Notes: generated by a model not told the origin, from the letters alone. Positions 15,308-24,143 are shown, counted from the stretch's first letter. The stretch: DNA of 44,907 nucleotides from Candidatus Saccharimonadota bacterium (GCA_014378615.1 JACMNI010000026.1:1-44907); one strand, 5' to 3'. Program-made: numbers and translations.

Positions 15308-15376
15308 CTCAAGAACTACTACATAATACTGTCGCCTATTTTCAAGTCCGCTGTAATCTGTTATAATACAATCCTT

Positions 15377-16987
15377 ATGGCAGCAAAACTTCCTATTATC
15401 GCAATCGTCGGCCGGGCTAACGTTGGCAAGTCCAGCTTATTTAATGCTATCCTCGATCGCCGTGAGGCCATAGTTGCCCGCGAAGCCGGTACTACGCGGG
15501 ACAGTATTATGGCGAAAGCATCTGTCTGGCTGCCCACACCCGTAGATGCGGCAGAAGACGCGCCCGAGCACGCCCAAACCGCCAGCAAGCAGCGTAAGGC
15601 TACTGCCGAAACCACCGCCGCTAGCAAAACACGCGCCGCTCGTGAAGCTGCTAAAGCTGCCCAGGAAATGGTTCGCCAAGACTTCTGGCTCGTCGATACC
15701 GCCGGTATAAAAGATGCCGAAGACGACTTTGAATTTACGATTCAGGAACAAATTGTCCAGGCCGCCGACAGCGCCGATGTTATCTGGGTTATGGTCGAGG
15801 CCGACATCCCCATAACCGAAGAGGATCGCCGTGTTGCCAAGATGGCCCTCAAGAGCAAAAAGCCCGTATTTTTAATTATCAATAAGGTAGATAAAGCCAA
15901 AAAAGCCGACCTCAGCCACTTTGACCGCCTTGGTATCAAACCGATCTTCCGCACCAGTACCACTCACGGCACGGGCATCGAACAGGTGCTTGACGAACTC
16001 GTCCGCATTATCCCAAAAGCAGCGATTAAGGAAGATGATGACCGCTTACACATTGCTATACTTGGACGACCTAACGTAGGTAAGTCGCAGCTGTTTAACA
16101 CGCTGTCCAAGAAGCAGCAGGCTATCGTAGCCGATCGCGCCGGTACCACCCGTGACATCAACCGCTCAATCGTGAAATACCAGGGCAGGGAAGTCGAAAT
16201 TATGGACACCGCTGGTATTCGTCGCTCGGGCAAGATTGAAGTTGGCATCGAACGCTTCAGCGTTCTGCGGGCTATTAGCGCCATCGAACAAGCTGACATA
16301 TGTTTCCTATTAATGGACGTCAACGAACTCAATGTGCAATTAGACCAGAAAATTGCCGGTATGATCAAAGATGCTGGTAAGGGCCTAGTCCTCGTAGTGT
16401 CCAAGTGGGACAGCGCTGAAGGTAAAGACGCATATACGCGCGACGCTCTGGCGCCACGTATTGCCCGCGAGTACGACTTTGTGGCTTGGGCACCGCTCAT
16501 CTTTACCAGCGCCATTACCGGACAAAATGTCACAAAATTGTTCGACCTCGCTTTCGAAATAGATCGCGAACGTGCCAAGCGCCTCACCACCACTGAGCTT
16601 AACAAATGGCTCCGCCAGGCTACAGACGCCCACCCACCAGCCGGGCTCAAAAACCGGACTCCAAAACTCAACTATATCGTTCAAGAAGACGACAACCCAA
16701 TTCCAGCCTTTAAAATCTTTGGTTCACAGACTAAGTACGTCCACTGGAGCTACCGCCGCTACCTCGACCGTAAGTTACGAACAGCGTACGGCTATAACGG
16801 TACGCCAATACAGCTATGGTTTATAGAAAAGCACATCGCTCACAAACACGGTAATTCACCGACAAAACCCGAGCGCTCACCTACAGCACCAGACATTGCC
16901 CGCACCAAAGGTCGCCCCAGCCGCTTTACGAATCGCGCCGTTGCCACCGCGCCAAAGCCCAAGCCAAAACCAGCCAACGAGTACTAG
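15377..16987 (+). CDS. der: Ribosome-assembly GTPase Der (EngA) with an insertion
   Basis: The 536-aa protein has two tandem GTPase domains (GRANVGKS...DTAG...NKVD and GRPNVGKS...DTAG...SKWD) and the C-terminal KH-like domain (NRTPKLNYIVQ...PIQLWF). Usual length is about 440-460. The surplus is a ~50-residue Ala/Lys/Glu-rich helical insertion in the first G domain (about 50-100), between the switch I Thr region and DTAG, plus a basic Pro/Lys-rich C-terminal tail. Der promotes 50S subunit maturation. An extended -10 (TGT TATAAT, 15359-15367) lies 9 nt before the ATG. Confidence 0.94.
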   Translation: MAAKLPIIAIVGRANVGKSSLFNAILDRREAIVAREAGTTRDSIMAKASVWLPTPVDAAEDAPEHAQTASKQRKATAETTAASKTRAAREAAKAAQEMVRQDFWLVDTAGIKDAEDDFEFTIQEQIVQAADSADVIWVMVEADIPITEEDRRVAKMALKSKKPVFLIINKVDKAKKADLSHFDRLGIKPIFRTSTTHGTGIEQVLDELVRIIPKAAIKEDDDRLHIAILGRPNVGKSQLFNTLSKKQQAIVADRAGTTRDINRSIVKYQGREVEIMDTAGIRRSGKIEVGIERFSVLRAISAIEQADICFLLMDVNELNVQLDQKIAGMIKDAGKGLVLVVSKWDSAEGKDAYTRDALAPRIAREYDFVAWAPLIFTSAITGQNVTKLFDLAFEIDRERAKRLTTTELNKWLRQATDAHPPAGLKNRTPKLNYIVQEDDNPIPAFKIFGSQTKYVHWSYRRYLDRKLRTAYGYNGTPIQLWFIEKHIAHKHGNSPTKPERSPTAPDIARTKGRPSRFTNRAVATAPKPKPKPANEY

Positions 16988-16988
16988 T

Positions 16989-18602
16989 CTAGCTGCGCTT
17001 GCCTAAACTGCCACCGCCGGCAGAAAAAGTATGTCTCAGGGCAGCTATTTCTAGAGCGACTCCATTTAGTACGGCCTCTAAATGCAGAAACTCGATAGGA
17101 TCTTCGTTCTTAGATCTGCCCCTCACTGATAATACTATTGACGGTCCCCGTTCTTTGGATATTCGCTTGTACAATACTACATCAATCAAGTTTGTAATCG
17201 GTTTTTTACCACTAGATTTTAGGTCTATAGCTACTGCAAAACGAACCGCCTCATCAGTAGCTATAATCGAAACGTCGTCATTAACAAGTTGGTCAAAATA
17301 TGCCTTATCAACAGGTAAGGCCGTGAATCGTAAGTCCATAACATTACCATTGAATTTCCCGACAAGCTTATCGGCAATACCGGTTATCTTAACTTTGTTC
17401 CAGTAGGCCCATAAGTAAGGCATTTTACCTGTTGTGAGCGTCTCGTCAGCTATTCTAAGCCTATGTGCCGCAAGTTTAAGATGTGATTCGATTAAAGACC
17501 CTACATCGGCTTTTTTTAACATGCGATTATCGCCATCACCCTTTACTACGGCTGTCTCACCAAAACGTAAAGTAGCAACAGTAGGGTTCAGCCGGGCATC
17601 ATTAATGAGCGCTTCCAGCTCCTCGGAATTTTTATCCAGCAGTAACTGAGAATCTACTACACTTTCATCTGGGCGCATGATAGTGCTTTCCACCTGATAT
17701 TTCAACGATTCGAGCTGTAAAGCGACTCCTCGTAATTTTTTATAATCATGACAAGGATTATTAACCGCATAATGATAGATCTGAGAAGCCACCCTAGGAT
17801 GATTACCTAAAATTTGAGCATATTCGTGGGGCGGGCGAAATAGGAGTTCGGGTTTAAATCCCCGTATTCCAAAACTGTCTATCATTTTGTAATAATTGAC
17901 TGCCTTATTGAGGGCTAAAGATATGGCTTCCTGGCGCTGCTTTCCCGCGAGTGTAGATAGAGGTGCGTGATATCTTTGATAAGTCCGTAGAGATTGAGAC
18001 TCGCTAACTTCTTCAGTTATTGTGTCTGCGGGGAGTCGCTTAAATGCCGAGTCATTTACTTCATCCGGATTAGTTATACCCACGTACTTGAATAAACGAA
18101 GTTCACGTAGATTCACATGAAGGTTATTTATGTGTCGCCGGTGATTCACTCGGTTTACGGCTAGTTCTATTGCGTTCAATGGCGTTATTAATAGCTCTGC
18201 TATTGTTATATCGTTGAGGGCCGCGTAATTACCCAACCACATGCTAATTTCTGGATTATGCTTAAGATATTCATCGATATTAGGAGTGAACTGGTCAAAT
18301 AGACCAAGTTGGTGGTCATCTTCCACTTTTGCTACATGAGGTTGGGTCTGAAATTCATTCCAAGCAAGTCTCTCGGATACAGCTACAAAGTAATTAGCGT
18401 TGCCCACAACTTCAAATTTACCGCATGGTATGGCGATTGTTTCAATATCATTGATAGCCTTTAACCAAAGAGTTTTTTCGTATGTAGTAGGCGGTGGACC
18501 GGTCGGCGTAGGTGCCTGCTGGACTTGCTGCTCACCTTTGTCAGCCCAATATTGATGAGTTGCTGTTGGCAATAAAACTAACTGAACGGGCTTACTTTCC
18601 AT
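16989..18602 (-). CDS. 537-aa orphan protein
   Basis: I do not recognise this protein. It is soluble, with no signal peptide or membrane helix. After a short Gln/Pro-rich linker (QQAPTPTGPPPTT) it looks mixed alpha/beta, with an Arg/His-rich stretch (NRVNHRRHINNLHVNLRELRLF) and a C-terminal Gly/Ser tail. The underlying DNA looks more AT-rich than its neighbours, suggesting later acquisition or relaxed selection. It is convergent with der, with stops one base apart. TATAAT (18611-18616 on the complement) lies 8 nt before the start codon, which supports this start and expression from its own promoter. Confidence 0.75.
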   Translation of the reverse strand: MESKPVQLVLLPTATHQYWADKGEQQVQQAPTPTGPPPTTYEKTLWLKAINDIETIAIPCGKFEVVGNANYFVAVSERLAWNEFQTQPHVAKVEDDHQLGLFDQFTPNIDEYLKHNPEISMWLGNYAALNDITIAELLITPLNAIELAVNRVNHRRHINNLHVNLRELRLFKYVGITNPDEVNDSAFKRLPADTITEEVSESQSLRTYQRYHAPLSTLAGKQRQEAISLALNKAVNYYKMIDSFGIRGFKPELLFRPPHEYAQILGNHPRVASQIYHYAVNNPCHDYKKLRGVALQLESLKYQVESTIMRPDESVVDSQLLLDKNSEELEALINDARLNPTVATLRFGETAVVKGDGDNRMLKKADVGSLIESHLKLAAHRLRIADETLTTGKMPYLWAYWNKVKITGIADKLVGKFNGNVMDLRFTALPVDKAYFDQLVNDDVSIIATDEAVRFAVAIDLKSSGKKPITNLIDVVLYKRISKERGPSIVLSVRGRSKNEDPIEFLHLEAVLNGVALEIAALRHTFSAGGGSLGKRS

Positions 18603-18656
18603 AAGGTATGATTATAACATTTTCCCAACTTTTTACAATTAAGCTATACTAGGCAA

Positions 18657-19301
18657 ATGGCTCTATTTCAAAACCGCCCGCAAGCTAGCGACACCCACAA
18701 TTACTACACCGTCGGCCTTAATAAAACCGTCTTACTGGTTGGCCTTGGTAACCCTGGCAAAGAATACGATTTAACTCGGCATAATGTTGGATTTGAAGTG
18801 TTAGATCGCTTTGTATCCAAGCAGTCCGAAATGCAAGACTGGATTAATAAAAAAGACATGAAATGCCACCTCAGTCAGGGGCAGTTCGGTGATACTCGCG
18901 TTTATGTTATCAAGCCCACCACATTTATGAATCTCAGTGGTGAAGCCGTCCAGGCAGTCATGAACTTTTATAAAATTGCCCCGGACTTTATTAGCGTTAT
19001 ACACGATGAGCTAGATATTGCGTTTGGACAGATTCGTTTACGCGTTGGCGGCGGCAGTGCGGGGCACAACGGCATCAAGTCTGTCACCCAGCATATTGGC
19101 GAACAATACGGCCGTGTGCGTATCGGTATCGGCCCAAAAACTCCCGAGCAAATGGATAGCGCCGACTTTGTCCTTCAGAAGTTATCAATAAAAGAACAAG
19201 ATCAGCTAGGCAACTTAGCCAAAGAAACTGCGGCGATACTCACAGAGTTTATCTACAGCGGCCAAGCCCTACCGACCGAAACTCGCACATTCTTAATCTA
19301 G
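18657..19301 (+). CDS. pth: Peptidyl-tRNA hydrolase
   Basis: The 214-aa protein has the Pth family motifs LVGLGNPGKEYDLTRHNVGFEVLD (substrate Asn and catalytic His), TFMNLSGEAV, HDELDIAFGQIRLR (catalytic Asp region) and GGGSAGHNGIKSV. It hydrolyses peptidyl-tRNA released from stalled ribosomes. A ~25-residue polar N-terminal extension precedes the usual start. The extended start is supported because TATACT (18645-18650) lies exactly 6 nt before this ATG, predicting a leaderless mRNA. The promoter is divergent from the orphan gene's, with about 30 bp between the two -10 elements. Confidence 0.95.
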   Translation: MALFQNRPQASDTHNYYTVGLNKTVLLVGLGNPGKEYDLTRHNVGFEVLDRFVSKQSEMQDWINKKDMKCHLSQGQFGDTRVYVIKPTTFMNLSGEAVQAVMNFYKIAPDFISVIHDELDIAFGQIRLRVGGGSAGHNGIKSVTQHIGEQYGRVRIGIGPKTPEQMDSADFVLQKLSIKEQDQLGNLAKETAAILTEFIYSGQALPTETRTFLI

Positions 19302-19302
19302 A

Positions 19303-19896
19303 TTAGGAACTTTTTCTAGCAATAATGAGCGCGGTAGAGCTTACCAATTCCTGTCCTTGGTGTGTCTGAACGGGTCTCGCCACCTCTCTATAGTCGATAA
19401 TTTGCCACCCCGTATTTAAGTAAGAGCTTGCTAATTCGCCTGGAACAAAACATTGTTCTCGATTTTTTGCAGCTAACACATCCTCAGTAACTAAATATCC
19501 ACTTACCGCATTCAAGCCACCAATTTTTGTGAGTCCTCTCATTATGCGAAGTACATTTCTAGAATCTCTTTTAGACATAAGGTGAAGTACTTGATTTGAT
19601 AAAACAGCGTCGAATTGAGACGAAAACATAGGTTGACGGGCGTCTCCTACTACATACGAAACTCGGCCATCACAAGGTTTCATTGCAGCACTTCTAGTTT
19701 CAGCAAAATCATTACTGACTGCCACTACATGATGGCCTTTTTCGCTTAAATAGCGTGAGTTTCTGCCAGAGCCACAACCGTAATCAAGTATTACTTGTCG
19801 AGTCAGGGCATGTGCAGCCATGTAACTTGCAAGTTCAGAAATAGTCTCGCCTGGAGCGGGCTGGATATGGCATTCGTTGTTTAAGTTTTCGCTCAT
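19303..19896 (-). CDS. Class I SAM-dependent methyltransferase
   Basis: The 197-aa protein has the SAM-binding motif VILDYGCGSGRNSRYLSEKGHHVVAVS, the post-motif acidic block YVVGDARQP and FDAVLSNQVLHL, as in small-molecule methyltransferases of the UbiE/TehB type. The substrate is unknown. Its stop lies 1 nt from the convergent pth stop. A terminator hairpin of the upstream structured RNA ends 28 nt before its start codon on the same strand. The gene may therefore be expressed by read-through of that RNA, or be controlled by it. Confidence 0.82.
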   Translation of the reverse strand: MSENLNNECHIQPAPGETISELASYMAAHALTRQVILDYGCGSGRNSRYLSEKGHHVVAVSNDFAETRSAAMKPCDGRVSYVVGDARQPMFSSQFDAVLSNQVLHLMSKRDSRNVLRIMRGLTKIGGLNAVSGYLVTEDVLAAKNREQCFVPGELASSYLNTGWQIIDYREVARPVQTHQGQELVSSTALIIARKSS

Positions 19897-19923
19897 AATA
19901 ATTTAAGTTTCACATGTGTTACA

Positions 19924-19966
19924 TAAAAAGGCCAACAAGAGGGGGTGGGCACCGCTTGTTGGCCTT
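19924..19966 (-). terminator. Terminator of the structured RNA, just upstream of the methyltransferase
   Basis: A perfect 12-bp stem AAGGCCAACAAG/CTTGTTGGCCTT with a 15-nt loop is followed on the minus strand by TTTTT. It ends the RNA gene at about 19924 and stands 28 nt before the methyltransferase ATG. Confidence 0.85.
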
Positions 19967-20298
19967 ATTTTGTGGAGAACCGAAATTCTCCACACCACCC
20001 TTCAACCCACCCCAGCGAAGCATCGTCGTCTAAATAAATGACGCGTGCCGGGATAAATCCCACCATTTAGGCTCGCTTTGAATTGGGGGCCCGTAGCAAC
20101 ACGAATGCTGCCTTGGACAGTTAAAGGGGTTAGTATGCTTTAGAGCCTGTCTATTTACATAGACGTGCAAGAGTAAGTGGAGGGTAACAACTAACTGGCG
20201 CGACTCTAAAACAACCTAACAGTTGGTCTAAACCTTTACAGGTCTAGCTGTTAATTTTGGGGGTTAAAGGTGCTTGGTTCTACTAAAAGAACTCACGA
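19924..20298 (-). ncRNA. Highly structured ~375-nt RNA, identity unknown
   Basis: A consensus promoter and a strong terminator frame about 375 nt with no ORF. Hand folding of the minus-strand RNA gives several independent helices. CUAGACCU-GUAA-AGGUUUAG (GNRA loop) is closed by AACAG/CUGUU. GUUUUAGAGUC pairs with GGCUCUAAAGC over 11 bp and encloses GUCUAU-GUAA-AUAGAC. GCAGCA-UUCG-UGUUGC and GUGGAGAAU-UUCG-GUUCUCCAC both carry UUCG loops. A long-range CACCUUUAACCC/GGGUUGAAGGGUG pairing joins the two ends. The size resembles tmRNA or RNase P RNA, but neither the tmRNA T-arm/tag nor the RNase P GAGGAAA core is present. It may be an independent ncRNA or a very long leader of the methyltransferase. 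Confidence 0.75.
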
Positions 20299-20304
20299 TT
20301 AGCT

Positions 20305-20333
20305 ATTTTAGCAAAGATATTACGTAATGTCAA
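20305..20333 (-). promoter_or_regulatory. Consensus sigma-70 promoter of the structured RNA
   Basis: On the minus strand TTGACA (20333-20328), a 17-nt spacer and TAAAAT (20310-20305) form one of the strongest promoters in the window. Transcription should begin near 20298. Confidence 0.85.
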
Positions 20334-20439
20334 TACTCTGTAACATTTTTATACTTTGTGCAACTAGCTTATGGTTAGCAATTATTAACTATTCCTTAAT
20401 GTTCTCGGCATTGATGTCCAGTAGTGGCAAACTAATGAA

Positions 20440-21297
20440 ATGGAATACACCGAACTAATATCGGGAGACACTGATTATCCGGCATTGCTACAACAAATAC
20501 CCCAACCGCCTGCGCAGCTCTTCAAAGTAGGCGGGGCATTGCGACCCTTCATGCAGCGACCGCGCGTGGCCATAGTCGGGAGCCGGCGGGTGACGGCATA
20601 CGGACGACATGTCACGTCTCAGCTGGCGCGAGAGCTCGCTAGCCGCGGTGTTGTCATCATCAGCGGCCTCGCGCTCGGTGTCGACGCAATCGCCCATCAA
20701 GGGGCCTTAGAGGCGGGTGGGGACACCATTGCTGTATTGCCCACTAGTCTCGACAAGCTGTATCCCGCTAATAACGAGCGCCTAGGTCGCCTAATAGTGG
20801 CCGAGGGCGGGGTATTGCTGAGTGAATACCCGAAAGGAGCACCCTTCATGTTTAAATACAATTTTGTGGCGCGTAACCGCCTCATATCAGGCTTGGCAGA
20901 CGCCGTGCTGATAACCGAAGCCGCCGAAGACAGCGGCAGCCTCCACACGGCCGATTTTGCTCTCCAGCAGGGGCGGGAAGTATTGGTAGTGCCGGGTAAT
21001 ATAACTAGCCCGACATCGGCTGGTACTAACAATTTACTCAAAGTAGGGGCGACGCCGGTTACAACTGTAAATGATATATTGCACGTGCTCAAACTTGAAC
21101 CGTCGGCCGCCAAAGTTAAATGCAAAGGTGGCACGCCAGCAGAGCAGATGGTCTTAGATTTAATTGCGGACGATATCCATGATGGCGATCAGCTGCTGGC
21201 CGTCAGCCAACTGCCGGCAGCTGAATTCAATCAAGCCTTAACTATGCTAGAGATCACCGGTAAGGTGCCCGCCGCAGGCGCCAATACGTGGTATTAG
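20440..21297 (+). CDS. dprA: DNA processing protein DprA
   Basis: The 285-aa protein has the DprA Rossmann core: VAIVGSRRVTAYGRHVTSQLARELASRGVVIISGLALGVDAIAHQGAL, YPANNERL, LLSEYPKGAPFMFKYNFVARNRLISGLADAVLITEA, GSLHTADFALQQGREVLVVPG, and a short C-terminal winged-helix region. DprA loads RecA on incoming single-stranded DNA during natural transformation. It implies the cell takes up DNA, in keeping with known competence genes in this lineage. No Shine-Dalgarno is seen; a weak -10-like CAAACT is 6 nt before the ATG. Confidence 0.95.
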   Translation: MEYTELISGDTDYPALLQQIPQPPAQLFKVGGALRPFMQRPRVAIVGSRRVTAYGRHVTSQLARELASRGVVIISGLALGVDAIAHQGALEAGGDTIAVLPTSLDKLYPANNERLGRLIVAEGGVLLSEYPKGAPFMFKYNFVARNRLISGLADAVLITEAAEDSGSLHTADFALQQGREVLVVPGNITSPTSAGTNNLLKVGATPVTTVNDILHVLKLEPSAAKVKCKGGTPAEQMVLDLIADDIHDGDQLLAVSQLPAAEFNQALTMLEITGKVPAAGANTWY

Positions 21298-21317
21298 CAG
21301 CGTGCTACACTGGTCGC

Positions 21318-21494
21318 ATGAAGCTTATGATTAGCCTGGGAATATTTATAATTGGCTCACTCGGAGGCTACCTCGGCTCGCTCCTCGATGGTGGCAGCAC
21401 GCTGCTCGGCACCTGGAGCCTTGTGCTCGGTACGCTCGGATCGTTTGCCGGCATTTGGGTTGGTTATAAAATCGCCCAAAATTACGACTTGTAG
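21318..21494 (+). CDS. 58-aa glycine-rich two-helix membrane protein
   Basis: The track ORF starts at 21288 inside the dprA 3' end. The better start is the ATG at 21318, because TACACT (21306-21311) lies exactly 6 nt upstream and no Shine-Dalgarno is present. The protein has two hydrophobic helices with Gly zipper spacing (LGIFIIGSLGGYLGSLLDGG and GTLGSFAGIWVGYKIAQ). It resembles small CPR membrane proteins of unknown role. Confidence 0.65.
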   Translation: MKLMISLGIFIIGSLGGYLGSLLDGGSTLLGTWSLVLGTLGSFAGIWVGYKIAQNYDL

Positions 21495-21577
21495 TCTCAC
21501 GCATTTAATTAAAATTATCTGTGGTCGTCTTATATATAGTTTGCAATCTGCCCGGCTTTGGCCATACTATGTAGGAC

Positions 21578-23884
21578 GTGACAAACAGCATAGTAAAGAA
21601 TCTAGTTATAGTTGAGAGCCCAGCCAAGGCCAAGACAATCGAGAAATTCCTGGGTAAGGATTATGTCGTTAAGAGTAGCTTTGGCCATATCCGCGACCTC
21701 CCTAAAAAGGGCCTCAATATAGACCTTGAGAATAACTTTACCCCGCACTACGAAGTTAGCTTAGATAAGAAGAAGACTGTAGCCGAGCTCCGCAAGGCCG
21801 CCGTTGGCGCTGAAGTCTGGCTAGCCAGCGATGAAGACCGTGAAGGGGAGGCAATTGCCTGGCACCTGGCCCACGCCCTCAAACTAGACCCAGCTAAGAC
21901 GAAGCGCATTGTCTTCCATGAAATTACCAAGACTGCTATTGATGCCGCTATTAAGAATCCTCGTACCGTAAACTTACAGCTGGTCGATGCCCAGCAAGCC
22001 CGACGCATCCTCGACCGTTTAGTCGGTTACGAACTTAGTCCTGTCCTCTGGAAAAAAGTCCGGACTGGCCTCAGCGCTGGCCGCGTTCAATCAGTTGCCG
22101 TCCGAATTATTGTTGAGCGAGAGCGTGAAATAAAAGCCTTCGAAGCTGTTAGTAGTTTTAAAGTTACCGCCAGCTTTATCGTCGACGGTGCCACGCTGCC
22201 CGCCGAATTATCAGTTAAGTTCAAGACCGAAGCCGAAGCAACCGCCTGGCTCGAAAGCCTAACCGGCGCAACCTACACCATTGGCTCTATTGCCCAGAAG
22301 CCCGGCACACGCAGCCCCGGCGCTCCCTTTACTACCAGTACGTTACAGCAGGAAGCCAGTCGGCGACTTGGCTACAGCGTTCGACAAACCATGACCCTCG
22401 CCCAACGCCTCTATGAGTCCGGTCACATTACCTACATGCGTACCGACAGTACGACGCTTTCTGGCCTCGCCATCGGCGCCGCCAAAGATTTTATTACCAG
22501 CGAGTACGGCGATCAGTACCATAAGTTACGTCAGTTCAAGACCAAAAACGCCAGCGCCCAGGAAGCCCACGAAGCCATCCGCCCAACCAACTTCAGCGCC
22601 CTGACGCTGGGCGGCGACGATCAGCAGATCAAGCTCTATAAATTAATCTGGCAGCGTGCCATCGCCTCACAAATGGCCGAAGCCAAACTCGAACGAACCG
22701 AGGTAACCATTGACGTTAGCGGCCATAAAGAGGTCTTTATGGCCAAAGGGGAGGTCCTCAAGTTTGATGGCTTTATGAAAGTGTATGGTGGCGGCAAAGA
22801 CGATACGCTACTACCGCCTATTGCAGAAGGGCAGCCGCTAGCCTTAGATGATATTACCGCCACTGAAACCTTTAGCCGCAGCAGCGCCCGCTACAGCGAA
22901 GCGGCGCTGGTCAAAAAACTCGAAGAACTCGGCATCGGCCGACCAAGTACCTACGCGCCGACCATTTCTACCATCCAGACGCGCGGTTACGTCGAGAAGC
23001 TAGACCTCGAAGGCACAGAGCGCGAAGTAATTGAACTCAAGCTGGCCGGTGCCAAGGTTGAGCGCACGGTTACCAAAGTTATAACTGGAGCCGACCGCGG
23101 CAAACTGGTGCCGACTGGCATTGCCGATGTGACGACCGATTTCCTCGTAAAATACTTCCCGCATATTGTCGACTTTGATTTTACCGCCAAGGTAGAGGCC
23201 GAGTTCGACCAAGTGGCCGATGGCAATCTGGCGTGGCCAGATATGATTAAAAGCTTCTATGAAAAGTTCCACCCCTTGGTGGAGTCTTCGGCCGACATTA
23301 CTCGCCAAGAAGTCTCACAGGCTCGACTGATTGGGCCAGACCCCAAGAGCGGGGAACCCATTTATGCTCGTTTTGGCCGCTATGGCCCCATGCTGCAGAT
23401 GGGTGACGTCGACGACGAAGACAAAGAAAAGAAGCCAACCTTTGCGCCGATGCCCAAAGATAGCACTATCGACACTGTTACTTTGGAGCAAGCGCTGGTC
23501 ATGTTCCAACTACCTCGTACAGTGGGCACGACCGAGGACGGGGAAGCTATCAAAGCCAACATCGGCCGCTTTGGACCGTATGTGCAGGTTGGCAAAACCT
23601 TTGTATCCATTAAGCCACTAGATCCACATACTATTACCCTAGAAGAAGCCCTCGATCTGTATGCCGCCAAGCTCCAGAAGGACGCTGATAAGAACATCAC
23701 CGAATTCAAGAGCGGCCTCATGATTTTGAACGGCCCTTATGGCCCCTACATAACCGACGGCAAGAAAAATGCGCGCATAGCCAAAGATGTCGATCCAAAG
23801 TCGATAACCGAAGCCGAAGCTAAGAAATTATTAGCCGCTGCACCCGCCAAAAAGCGCTCCTTCAAACGCAAAAAAGCCAAGTAA
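21578..23884 (+). CDS. topA: DNA topoisomerase I
   Basis: The 768-aa type IA topoisomerase has a Toprim domain (LVIVESPAKAKTIEKFLG...ASDEDREGEAIAWH), the gate/cleavage domain with active-site Tyr near residue 286 (GHITYMRTDST), and C-terminal repeats of the non-zinc type (ARFGRYGPMLQMG, ANIGRFGPYVQVG, ILNGPYGPYITDG). It ends in a Lys-rich tail (KKRSFKRKKAK). It relaxes negative supercoils. The start codon is GTG; TACTAT lies 7 nt upstream and there is no Shine-Dalgarno, so a leaderless GTG start is predicted. Confidence 0.96.
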   Translation: MTNSIVKNLVIVESPAKAKTIEKFLGKDYVVKSSFGHIRDLPKKGLNIDLENNFTPHYEVSLDKKKTVAELRKAAVGAEVWLASDEDREGEAIAWHLAHALKLDPAKTKRIVFHEITKTAIDAAIKNPRTVNLQLVDAQQARRILDRLVGYELSPVLWKKVRTGLSAGRVQSVAVRIIVEREREIKAFEAVSSFKVTASFIVDGATLPAELSVKFKTEAEATAWLESLTGATYTIGSIAQKPGTRSPGAPFTTSTLQQEASRRLGYSVRQTMTLAQRLYESGHITYMRTDSTTLSGLAIGAAKDFITSEYGDQYHKLRQFKTKNASAQEAHEAIRPTNFSALTLGGDDQQIKLYKLIWQRAIASQMAEAKLERTEVTIDVSGHKEVFMAKGEVLKFDGFMKVYGGGKDDTLLPPIAEGQPLALDDITATETFSRSSARYSEAALVKKLEELGIGRPSTYAPTISTIQTRGYVEKLDLEGTEREVIELKLAGAKVERTVTKVITGADRGKLVPTGIADVTTDFLVKYFPHIVDFDFTAKVEAEFDQVADGNLAWPDMIKSFYEKFHPLVESSADITRQEVSQARLIGPDPKSGEPIYARFGRYGPMLQMGDVDDEDKEKKPTFAPMPKDSTIDTVTLEQALVMFQLPRTVGTTEDGEAIKANIGRFGPYVQVGKTFVSIKPLDPHTITLEEALDLYAAKLQKDADKNITEFKSGLMILNGPYGPYITDGKKNARIAKDVDPKSITEAEAKKLLAAAPAKKRSFKRKKAK

Positions 23885-24143
23885 ACACTAGCTCTATCAG
23901 CGGTAAGGTTCGACAGCCTTTTGCCAAATCACAAAACTGCTTGTTCGATAACATTTTTACAACATCAAATGGGCATAGTCGTCACGAATGTGCTAGAATA
24001 TTTTTAGTACATAAGCTCCTGGGGGTACGGGAAAAGTGGGACGCCGATGCAGGTGCCAAGTACCGCAATCAGGTAATGTTTGACTTTTAAAAATTAAAGT
24101 TTTATAATACTAGTAATATACTTACTAAAGGACAAATCACCAT
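23885..24143 (+). promoter_or_regulatory. Regulatory region of the sigma4-HARE gene, with structured element
   Basis: Two promoters can be read. An extended -10 TGc-TAGAAT (23991-23999) would start RNA near 24006. A near-consensus TTGACT-17-TATAAT (24080-24108) would start near 24115. Between them, nested pairs CCTG/CAGG and GGTAC/GTACC (24018-24073) enclose a G-rich segment (GTGGGACGCCGATGC), which looks like a folded RNA element. A Shine-Dalgarno (AAAGGA, 24127-24132) serves the gene. No named riboswitch was recognised. Confidence 0.55.

Noticed and set aside
19924-20298. Structured RNA as tmRNA (ssrA) or RNase P RNA (rnpB)
   Set aside because: Size fits, but no GGTTCGAATCC-type T-arm, no TTTCGAC 5' motif, no credible Ala-Ala-ending tag, and no GAGGAAAGTCC or ACAGAA core was found on either strand. 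Left as unknown.
24018-24073. c-di-GMP-I riboswitch
   Set aside because: Only GTGGGACGC matches; the ACAGGGCAAACC segment and the second domain are missing.
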